Below are positions 8,083-14,274 of a stretch of 30,952 nt of DNA, piece after piece. The stretch is from the NCBI GenBank assembly GCA_964444795.1, contig CAYUIQ010000084.1:1-30952 (forward strand). Reading direction: 5' to 3'. The translations under genes and the position numbers were made by a program. Positions within the stretch are counted from its first letter, which is position 1. Each line of letters opens with the position of its first letter. The notes under the pieces were generated by a model that worked only from the letters and a program-made list of their open reading frames with translations, was not told where the DNA came from and searched no databases. This DNA is from JABMRP01 sp964444795. GTDB lineage: Bacteria; Planctomycetota; Planctomycetia; Pirellulales; Thermoguttaceae.

Positions 8083-10329
8083 TTACATCCCCCGCTCGAT
8101 CAGCAACACGGGGCGAACGATACCGCCGAGAAAGAGCTCGGTGATACTCGAATGGTCGACGCGCGCGGCCACGACGTTCTCGCCCGGCTTGGCCGTGTCG
8201 CCGAGTTCGACGGTAAAGGGGGTTCGCTTCTTCTCGCTACCACCGATCTGTCGACCGTTGACGTAAACGATCGCGTCGCCGTCGACTTCGGTGAAGAAGA
8301 GCACCGGGCGCCGGCTCTCGCGCGGCAGCGAGAAGCTTGTGCGATACCAGAGCACCGTCCGCCGGTCGGGCAGTCCTTGGGCATCGAGCGGGTTGCCGTA
8401 CGTGGCCACTTCTTGCCAAGCCGTGTCGTCGAAATCCGGACGCTGAAATCCCTTGGCAACGCCCTCGTCGGCCTCATCGTACGTCATCCGCCACCGGTCG
8501 GGCAGCACTTGCAGCAAACGATTCGGACGCTTGGTGGCTTCGGCCCCCGCGATGACCTGCCGTCCGACGAACCGCTTGACGTAGTTGACCGTGTAGTGGT
8601 TTCCAAGCCGCGTTTGTTGATGGGCCTCGCTTCGCGCCAGCAGACTGTCGTAAGTGCGCCGGGCCGCTTGGAAATCGCCCCGGTTCATCGCCTCGCGCAG
8701 CGTGACGTACTGCCGCGCGTTGCGGAGTCCTTCGGCGGCCATCTCGACCCGGGCGGTGTACGCCTTGTCGGACCCGCACGCGGCGGCCGCCCGAACCAGC
8801 AGCGCTTCGCACTGCTTGAGAAACTCCGGCGTGTAGACCAGGTGCAGCGCGAAGAAGCTGCCCGCGTGGGAGGGTGCCTCGGCAAACGCCCGGTCGATCG
8901 ACCACCAATACTCCTTCATCACCGGACCTGCCTTGGGCCCGTAGAACTTCAGGAAGTAATCGTCCATCACCGCCTCGGCGTCGGCGGCCGGGTCGTAAGC
9001 CAGGCGGATGCTCAGGTAGATGTGCGGGCCGTAGATTTGCCAATTGGTGAGCGTCTCCAGGTTGACGCCGATGCAGCCGTGCTCTTTGAGGTAGGGGATA
9101 TCGTGTTTCCATACCGACATGAGCGAGAAGGGCACCGTGCATTCGGCCAGATTGTAGTTGTAGGTGCGGTAGGCGATCTTGTCGGCCGCCGCCGACCAGC
9201 CGTCGAGCAACTCGGCAAGCTGCGTTCGCGACGGGCAGTTCGGATCGCCGATCCGATGAAAGCGGCAATAGCGGATCGGCGCGATCCAGGCGCAGAGGTT
9301 CGGCTCAAGCCGAACACGGCTGGTCGGAGCCTGCGTGTAATCGGCGTAGCAGTAGAAGCCGAGGACCGATTCGGGGCTCGCCTTGCGAACCCGCCGGGCC
9401 ACGTCCTGGTAGAAATCGACGTAGCGATTGGTCACGCTCACCCGGCCCGACGACGGTTCGAGCGATTTCGGATCGTCGCCGGCGACACACTTCGGGCACT
9501 CGCAATATCCGCGGCCGTCGGGCGGTGAAATCGACGGGTTGGCCGCGCCCGAGGCGATTCGCTCGATCACGCCTTGGGCGAACACCTTGCGCAGTTCGGC
9601 GTTGGACGTGCAATACCAGTCGCTCGGCGCGCGCTGGCCGTTGTGCATGCGAAAATACTCGGGATGTTCTTTGAAGAGGTCCCTGGCGACGTACTGTCCC
9701 CAGGCGTGTCGGGCGGAGAACGGGATGCCGCCGGCGCCGTTCCAGGTTTTCCACAAACTCGAGCCACTCCAGTTGGAGCCCCAGATCGACCGGTAGAGAA
9801 AACCCGGCTTGTCGGTCATGTCGAGCTTGTCCAGGGTAAGCGTCTTGGTGCGTGGAAAGACCTCACCCAGCGGATGGTCCATCAAATAGCGGCAGCCCCA
9901 ATGTTCCAGCAGCCGGCAGACGGCTTTGAGCGTGGCCGTGTCGTTCTGGCCGGCCAGCAGCAGGCGTCGCCCATCGCAACGGATGCGCATGCCTTCGTGG
10001 CTGGGGCTGTCGATGTCGTCCAATCGAAGTCCCGCCTTGACGGCCGCGGCCCCGATGTAGATCGCCGGCGCGCCGCTCGGCGCCTCGTCGGCAACGGTCA
10101 GTTCGGCGTCGGTCATCTTCCGCACCCAGTCGACTAACACCTCGGCCGCGCGGCGGCCGTCCGAGCCACGGCGCGATTTACCGGATGCCGAGGCCGGGGT
10201 GTCCAAGACGACAACCACCGCCACCGGCCGGCCGCCGCGCACCACGTCCATTGCCACCGCCAGCCGCGCGGCGGCAAGCGTTGTCAGCAATGCGATCAAC
10301 AACAAACCAGCACGCATCGGCCCGTTCAT
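8083..10329 (-). CDS. Exported DUF4838 protein with C-terminal beta-sandwich
   Basis: The 748-residue product begins with a signal peptide (about 1-26). Residues 30-170 resemble the N-terminal domain of GH67-type alpha-glucuronidases (AAEVLVDWVRKMTDAEL, IYIGAAAVKAG, LEHWGCRYLMDHPLGEVFP). The DUF4838 core covers about 180-480 (SARHAWGQYV, EHPEYFRMHNG, YCECPKC with Cys276, Cys278 and Cys281, TYNYNLAECTVPFSLM). The last about 125 residues form a galactose-binding-like sandwich of the kind found at the start of GH2 enzymes (WYRTSFSLP, VYVNGRQIGG, ENVVAARV). A role in polysaccharide recognition or cleavage is inferred; no activity is established for DUF4838. The ATG at 10329 follows a GAGGA site by seven bases. 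Confidence 0.88.
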   Translation of the reverse strand: MNGPMRAGLLLIALLTTLAAARLAVAMDVVRGGRPVAVVVVLDTPASASGKSRRGSDGRRAAEVLVDWVRKMTDAELTVADEAPSGAPAIYIGAAAVKAGLRLDDIDSPSHEGMRIRCDGRRLLLAGQNDTATLKAVCRLLEHWGCRYLMDHPLGEVFPRTKTLTLDKLDMTDKPGFLYRSIWGSNWSGSSLWKTWNGAGGIPFSARHAWGQYVARDLFKEHPEYFRMHNGQRAPSDWYCTSNAELRKVFAQGVIERIASGAANPSISPPDGRGYCECPKCVAGDDPKSLEPSSGRVSVTNRYVDFYQDVARRVRKASPESVLGFYCYADYTQAPTSRVRLEPNLCAWIAPIRYCRFHRIGDPNCPSRTQLAELLDGWSAAADKIAYRTYNYNLAECTVPFSLMSVWKHDIPYLKEHGCIGVNLETLTNWQIYGPHIYLSIRLAYDPAADAEAVMDDYFLKFYGPKAGPVMKEYWWSIDRAFAEAPSHAGSFFALHLVYTPEFLKQCEALLVRAAAACGSDKAYTARVEMAAEGLRNARQYVTLREAMNRGDFQAARRTYDSLLARSEAHQQTRLGNHYTVNYVKRFVGRQVIAGAEATKRPNRLLQVLPDRWRMTYDEADEGVAKGFQRPDFDDTAWQEVATYGNPLDAQGLPDRRTVLWYRTSFSLPRESRRPVLFFTEVDGDAIVYVNGRQIGGSEKKRTPFTVELGDTAKPGENVVAARVDHSSITELFLGGIVRPVLLIERGM

Positions 10330-10452
10330 GGTCGTCCTCTTTTCGAGATAGGTGGTCTACTGTCGGCAGATACACTCGCCGCGCACCACTTTGTCACACC
10401 GGGCCAGGATTTGCAAGCGACCGACACGAAGTGTCCACCATGCACCAAACAC

Positions 10453-10501
10453 CAAGAAAAGCCACGAGCCCCGTCCTTGCCGTGGGAAGCGGGGCTCGTG
10501 G
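10453..10501 (-). terminator. Rho-independent terminator of the EF-hand gene
   Basis: A perfect 12-bp stem (CCACGAGCCCCG at 10462-10473 with CGGGGCTCGTGG at 10490-10501, 16-base loop) lies 27 bases after the EF-hand stop codon. On the minus strand it is followed by CTTTTCTT. Position, stem and T-rich tail agree with termination of the leftward transcript. Confidence 0.8.
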
Positions 10502-10528
10502 TCGTAGATGACTACCGGTAGCGAGACG

Positions 10529-11161
10529 TCATTTCTCGGCTTTCTTCTGAGCCTCTTGACGGTGCTTCATCATTGCCTCGCGGGCGGCCTTCCTCTCCTC
10601 TTCGCTGAGCTTGCCGTCGCCGTCTTTGTCGAACTTCTTGATGATCGCTTCCCGGCTGGGGCGATCGGCACCAGGCCGACCGCCTTTGGCACGGTGCGCG
10701 GCCACGGCGGCTTTGGCCTTTTCGAGTTCCTCGCCTTCGAGCTTGCCGTTGCCGTCGGCGTCGAACTTCTTAACGAGCATTGCTCGCATGGCACTCCTGT
10801 CGCCGGGCTTACCGCCTTTCGCACGGTGCGCGGCCATGGCAGCTTTGGCCTTCTTGAGTTCCTCTCCTTCGAGCTTGCCGCTTCCGTCGGAGTCGAACTT
10901 CTTGATGATCTCTTCGCGCGTGGGATGTCCGGCACCGGGCTTGCCGCCTTTCTTGCGGTACTCGGCGATGGCCGCTTTGGCTTTGGCTCGTTCCGCTTCG
11001 TCGAGTTTGCCATCCTTGTTGGCGTCGAATTTTTCGAGGATCCGCTGGCGGAACTGCTCGCTCCCCGGGCCGCCCTTTTTCTCTCCGTCTTCGGCTGAAG
11101 CGGAAGGTGCCGCCGCGACACAAATGCCCAACACGACCAAACCTGCTAACCAGTGCTTCAT
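10529..11161 (-). CDS. Exported four-EF-hand protein with 44-residue repeats
   Basis: The 210-residue product has a signal peptide (MKHWLAGLVVLGICVAAAPS, cleavage after ASA) and four EF-hand loops starting at Asp46, Asp90, Asp134 and Asp178 (DANKDGKLDEAE, DSDGSGKLEGEE, DADGNGKLEGEE, DKDGDGKLSEEE). The spacing is exactly 44 residues each time. Every loop has acidic ligands at positions 1, 3, 5 and 12, or close substitutes, and Gly at 6, so calcium binding is likely. Linkers are Lys/Ala-rich (KAKAAMAAHRAKGGKPG). The ATG at 11161 is set by AAGGAG about ten bases upstream. A clear terminator follows. Such EF-hand proteins are common in planctomycetes; the role (calcium sensing or buffering outside the cytoplasm) is inferred. 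Confidence 0.9.
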   Translation of the reverse strand: MKHWLAGLVVLGICVAAAPSASAEDGEKKGGPGSEQFRQRILEKFDANKDGKLDEAERAKAKAAIAEYRKKGGKPGAGHPTREEIIKKFDSDGSGKLEGEELKKAKAAMAAHRAKGGKPGDRSAMRAMLVKKFDADGNGKLEGEELEKAKAAVAAHRAKGGRPGADRPSREAIIKKFDKDGDGKLSEEERKAAREAMMKHRQEAQKKAEK

Positions 11162-11742
11162 CGTCAAACTCCTTCGCGAAGGTGACCATTGGCGCATCCC
11201 GGGCCCATCCCGCAATGCGTCGCCCCCAAAGAAGGGGCGTCATAATCCTCTGGAGTAAACCCCGCCCGGGGCCGATGGTTTCGCGGAACGCGGGCCATTT
11301 TCTATTTGCCCGTCCGGCCCCCTCAGTTCCCGGCTCTTCCGGGGGGTCCCTTGGAGTTATCGTTGGCGCCGCTATGATCTGGCAACTCCTGTCACGGGAG
11401 AGGAGAAACGGTCCCGGGTTCGATCTTGCCGGGTTTATTCGCACCCGGTCGTACCCGATCTGTGAGGTGCAATACAGTCTCGATACCACCAGGCCGAGGC
11501 GAGCCAGATAAGCCATGGGCCGAATTCCAGCCAGGCGACCACGAAGTCGAAAAACGCCTCACCGTGATATGCCGTGCCCAGAACCGGTTCCTCGGCCAGA
11601 TGGTAGACGCGTATTGCCAACACGAGGGGAAGCCAAAGAAAAACCGCCGAGCGGAAACCCGGCGGTTGGGGATGGCTACGAATCCGACAAGGTTATGGCC
11701 CCAAGGCGATGACCTGCTGCCGGTGGGTAGTGACCGCGTCGG
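11162..11742. other. Non-coding stretch between the two EF-hand genes
   Basis: No convincing gene is seen here. The part next to the EF-hand gene would be its leader and holds a small hairpin (CGCCCC at 11221-11226 with GGGGCG at 11234-11239). The far end contains the terminator of the neighbouring Lys-rich gene (11634-11667). Several CCGGG-rich palindromic words lie between, with no clear promoter. Confidence 0.6.
11634..11667 (-). terminator. Rho-independent terminator of the Lys-rich EF-hand gene
   Basis: On the minus strand AACCGCCG (11667-11660) pairs with CGGCGGTT (11649-11642), an 8-bp stem with a 10-base loop. It is followed directly by TTTCTTT, so the T-run continues out of the stem. 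It lies about 75 bases past the stop codon of the upstream minus-strand gene. Confidence 0.78.
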
Positions 11743-12186
11743 CTAGTCTTTCTTCTCGCACTTCTTCGGGGCGTCTTTGTCGCACTTCTTCGGCGGGCCC
11801 TTCTTGGCTTCGCTCTTCTTGTCTCCGCCCTTCTTGCCTCCACCTTTCTTCTTTCCACCCTTCTTATCTCCGCCCTTCTTGGGCGCGTCTTTGTGATGTT
11901 CGGCGTGGTGCTTCTTGAGAGCCGCAGTGAATTCCTTGAGACATACCGTGCCGTTCTTGTCGGTGTCCCATTTCGCCACGAGTTCCTTGCCCTTACCCTT
12001 GGTTCTCGGGTTTGCATCGAGATCCTTGGCGCAGATCTTGCCGTCTTCGCCGGCGATCTTCTTGAAGATCTCACCAATCGGGGGGTGCTTGTGCTCTTTC
12101 TTGGGGGGGTCTTCGGCTCGGGCGAAACTCAATCCCAGGAAGCTCACGGCCACGATCACTGCCGCCATCGTCCACAGTTTGCGCAT
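11743..12186 (-). CDS. Exported EF-hand protein with Lys/Gly-rich tail
   Basis: The 147-residue product has a signal peptide (MRKLWTMAAVIVAVSFLGLS, cleavage after FARA). It has one good EF-hand loop, DTDKNGTVCLKE at 74-85, preceded by a degenerate one around GEDGKICAKD. The last about 55 residues are a low-complexity cationic tail of KKGGDKK and KKGGGKK units, ending with two KKC motifs. The ATG at 12186 follows a GAGGGAGAG ribosome binding site. The tail could bind nucleic acid, acidic polysaccharide or phosphate; this is inference. Four cysteines (two near or in the EF-hand region, two in the tail) are notable for an exported small protein. It is encoded just downstream of hgcB on the same strand, but a 160-base gap separates them and no functional link is shown. 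Confidence 0.85.
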   Translation of the reverse strand: MRKLWTMAAVIVAVSFLGLSFARAEDPPKKEHKHPPIGEIFKKIAGEDGKICAKDLDANPRTKGKGKELVAKWDTDKNGTVCLKEFTAALKKHHAEHHKDAPKKGGDKKGGKKKGGGKKGGDKKSEAKKGPPKKCDKDAPKKCEKKD

Positions 12187-12346
12187 TCTCACTCTCCCTC
12201 GTCGTAAACTGGCCCTCTGACCGGTGGCATTCGAACACCTCGAACGCACCAGAAAAACCGGTGGGACCCAACTTATTGTGATTCAACCCCGAAGTGGTTG
12301 CTAGGTTTCGCCGCAAATGGGGAAAACGAGGCGGAACGCGGTGAGC

Positions 12347-12700
12347 TCATCCACAACAGGGCGGACCATTACCGGATCCGTCGCACCCGGGGGCGTCGTC
12401 TTCAGTCCCTCCGCAGCAGCAGTCGGGTTCGGTTCCGCGGAGGGCGCCGAGGATGACGGCTGCCGCGCAACCGACGCCCGACTCGACTTCGATCGCGCCG
12501 GTGGCGCAGTTCCGGGCGCACGCACCGCACTCCATGCAAGCATCGCGATCGGCGATTTCGACCTTCCCGTCTTGCAGACGCAGAACCCGATGGGGGCATA
12601 CTTCGACACATCGCCCACACCCGCCGCATTTCTCGCGGTGTGCCATCAGGCTGACAACGGCCGGCAGGTAACGCAATGCGGACATGGTGTTTTCCATCAT
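12347..12700 (-). CDS. hgcB: HgcB, ferredoxin partner for mercury methylation
   Basis: The 117-residue product has two 4Fe-4S motifs: CGGCGRCVEVCP (Cys25, 28, 31, 35) and CMECGACARNC (Cys55, 58, 61, 65). The second contains the ECGAC block typical of HgcB. A lone Cys78 (GVGCAA) and a Cys-Cys-Cys run at 94-96 match the extra cysteines known in HgcB, where they are thought to bind Hg(II). HgcB supplies electrons to the corrinoid of HgcA and probably hands over Hg(II). The start follows the hgcA stop by two bases; ATG at 12700, 12697 or 12685 are all possible. Characterised HgcB is about 95 residues long. This one continues for some 20 residues with another Cys and a final Cys-Cys pair. Adjacency to hgcA makes the assignment firm. 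Confidence 0.94.
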   Translation of the reverse strand: MMENTMSALRYLPAVVSLMAHREKCGGCGRCVEVCPHRVLRLQDGKVEIADRDACMECGACARNCATGAIEVESGVGCAAAVILGALRGTEPDCCCGGTEDDAPGCDGSGNGPPCCG

Positions 12701-12702
12701 CT

Positions 12703-13725
12703 TCAGGCAAAACGACCGGCAATCCACAGCGCCACGCCGCCGGCGGTGGCAACGACTTGCAGGGGCACGGCGATGCGCATCTCGCGGCGGACTCCCGAAA
12801 GCGACGTATAGGTCGAGGCGCCGGTGAAGTTCATCGCCAGGATGCTGGCCACCGCCGGCATGATCAGCGCCCAAGCCACGACCACCGTTGCGTGATCCAT
12901 CGCGCCGCGTTGATTCCAGAGCGTCGCGGCCGCCGCCAGAAACGCGGCCAACCCCACCCAGACTCCTTTGAGCGAAAACGCCCGGCCGGGTAACCAGGGT
13001 AACAACACGGGCACCAGGGCCGAGCCCGCGGCAACCACCGCCAACAGCAGGGCGACCGACCATCCGCCGGCTTGCACGGCCCGCGACCACTCGTAGCCGT
13101 CGCGCCCGACGCCGGCGGCCAGGAAGAAGCAGACGGCCACCGGCAAGGTGTACTTCAGCGCCGGCACCAATTCCATGGGCACCAGCGCCGCGCGCTCGGC
13201 CAGCGGAAAGCGGACGGTTCGCATCTCGGGAGTCTTCTGCAAGTCGGCATCCAAGAACGCCGGCAGATCGGTCGCGCGGACCGGACCGTAGACGACCGAG
13301 AATCCACCTTGCCGCTTCACCTCATGCGCGGCCACGCCCGGGGCGCTGAGTTGCGGCAGGATGAGCGTGCGGTGCGATACCAGGCGGTCGAGTTGCACGG
13401 CCCGGACGCGGCGGGCGATTTCCTCGGCGCAAAACGTGCCTTTTCCGGCGGCACACCAGACGTTGATCCCCCGGGTGTCAAGCACGAGGATCCACAGATG
13501 GCGGCCACCCAACTCGGCTCGAAGCCGGTCGAAGGACATCTTGTAGTTAGCCGTCACCAGCACGGGCGAGTCGGCCGTCGGCGACCCGACGCGGTACAAC
13601 CCGGGCGCGACCCGATAGTGCATCCGGCCGATCCCCCACCGTGCCTTCCACCGCCCCAGCCGATCGGCAAAGGTGAGAGTCATATCTACTTTCTGAGCAT
13701 CGCCGGGAAGTTGGAGTAAGTCCAT
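12703..13725 (-). CDS. hgcA: HgcA, corrinoid methyltransferase for mercury methylation
   Basis: The 340-residue product matches HgcA in length (about 338 in the Desulfovibrio reference) and layout. The cytoplasmic corrinoid-binding domain covers about 35-185. It carries the diagnostic cap-helix motif NVWCAAGK at 88-95, whose Cys91 would be the lower cobalt ligand. Other family blocks are PVLVTANYKMSFD, WILVLDTRGIN, LILPQLSAPGVAAHEV and VVYGPVRATD. Five hydrophobic segments follow, at about 186-205, 222-243, 252-270, 278-298 and 317-338, as expected for the membrane domain. HgcA moves a methyl group from a folate-derived donor through its corrinoid to Hg(II). The ATG at 13725 follows GGAG by seven bases. 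An additional Cys99 sits just after the motif (GTFCAEE). Sequence alone cannot prove methylation activity. Confidence 0.95.
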   Translation of the reverse strand: MDLLQLPGDAQKVDMTLTFADRLGRWKARWGIGRMHYRVAPGLYRVGSPTADSPVLVTANYKMSFDRLRAELGGRHLWILVLDTRGINVWCAAGKGTFCAEEIARRVRAVQLDRLVSHRTLILPQLSAPGVAAHEVKRQGGFSVVYGPVRATDLPAFLDADLQKTPEMRTVRFPLAERAALVPMELVPALKYTLPVAVCFFLAAGVGRDGYEWSRAVQAGGWSVALLLAVVAAGSALVPVLLPWLPGRAFSLKGVWVGLAAFLAAAATLWNQRGAMDHATVVVAWALIMPAVASILAMNFTGASTYTSLSGVRREMRIAVPLQVVATAGGVALWIAGRFA

Positions 13726-13771
13726 GGTTTATCTCCGTTTCGTCGGGGCACTTGTGTCCGGCGACACAGGA

Positions 13772-13960
13772 CTATCCGAGCTCAGGAACGGACAGCCCCC
13801 GACAGATCTTCGTTGCCAGCATGTTGGGGATCTCAACGTGCCGGGGCACCGCCTCCATCTCACCCGTCTTGGGGTTCATCCAGAGCGAGTGTGAGCGGCC
13901 TTCGCGTTTCAATACACACCCGTGCTTGCGCAGATGTTTCAACAGGGCAGTCCGTTTCAT
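13772..13960 (-). CDS. hicA: HicA-type mRNA interferase toxin
   Basis: The 62-residue product has the small double-stranded RNA-binding-like fold of HicA/YcfA toxins: MKRTALLKHLRKHGC, then LKREGRSHSLWMNP with the expected catalytic His24, and a C-terminal VEIPNMLATKICRGL segment. HicA cleaves mRNA when freed from HicB. Its ATG overlaps the stop of the preceding hicB by ATGA (13957-13960), so antitoxin is made first and translation is coupled. It ends 46 bases before the hgcA start codon on the same strand. The gap holds only a weak 6-bp hairpin with no T-run, so read-through into hgcA is possible. Confidence 0.9.
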   Translation of the reverse strand: MKRTALLKHLRKHGCVLKREGRSHSLWMNPKTGEMEAVPRHVEIPNMLATKICRGLSVPELG

Positions 13961-14172
13961 CCCAGCGACACCACGTCTTTGATCGCATCTTCCGGCACGC
14001 CGCGCATGCCTTCCTCACGGCGATCCTCAAGGATCAATTCGATTGCCTCGGCCAAGCTCTTCTTGGCTTCCTCCTTTGTGCGTCCCTGCCCATTGGCGCC
14101 GGGGATTTCCGGGCAGTAGGCAATAAGCCATTCGCCGTCTCTCTCGATGATCGCGGTAAACTCGTTACGCAC
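13957..14172 (-). CDS. hicB: HicB-type antitoxin
   Basis: The 71-residue product is a short HicB: FTAIIERDGEWLIAYCPEIPG followed by GRTKEEAKKSLAEAIELIL, the partial RNase-H-like fold that masks HicA. No separate helix-turn-helix or ribbon-helix-helix domain is evident at the C-terminus, so autoregulation may be weak or use another mode. I chose the GTG at 14172 because a strong GGAGGAG site ends six bases before it. An upstream in-frame ATG at 14187 would overlap that site and has no ribosome binding site of its own. A promoter-like element lies about 47 bases upstream. Confidence 0.88.
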   Translation of the reverse strand: MRNEFTAIIERDGEWLIAYCPEIPGANGQGRTKEEAKKSLAEAIELILEDRREEGMRGVPEDAIKDVVSLG

Positions 14173-14178
14173 GATTCT

Positions 14179-14185
14179 CTCCTCC
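14179..14185 (-). promoter_or_regulatory. Ribosome binding site that sets the hicB start
   Basis: GGAGGAG on the minus strand lies six bases before the GTG at 14172. It also overlaps the alternative ATG at 14187, which it argues against. Confidence 0.7.
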
Positions 14186-14218
14186 ATATTAAACGGGCAA
14201 GTATCGCCTCCAGCGCTG

Positions 14219-14247
14219 ATCGTAGCATACAAGCCGCCAGCGATCAA
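14219..14247 (-). promoter_or_regulatory. Candidate promoter for hicBA (and possibly hgcAB)
   Basis: On the minus strand TTGATC (14247-14242) and TACGAT (14224-14219) are 17 bases apart, and TGC directly precedes the -10 (extended -10). Predicted transcription starts near 14212, about 40 bases ahead of the hicB GTG. Confidence 0.5.
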
Positions 14248-14274
14248 CGGTGTAGGGGGTCGCGACTTAACGGA

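Noticed and set aside
8152..9528. 458-codon plus-strand frame opposite the DUF4838 gene
   Set aside because: Antisense shadow of a gene with convincing domain motifs.
11400..11470. tRNA-like GGGTTCGATC block
   Set aside because: No matching T-stem, anticodon arm or acceptor stem can be folded around it.
11435..11623. 62-codon minus-strand frame rich in Trp and hydrophobic residues between the EF-hand genes
   Set aside because: It starts with GTG, has no ribosome binding site and begins right behind a transcription terminator. It resembles no family I know.
12701..13090. Upstream extension of the hgcB frame to 13090
   Set aside because: The extension lies inside hgcA in another frame, is Arg/Gly-rich and has no family match. 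HgcB sequence begins at the Met cluster near 12700.
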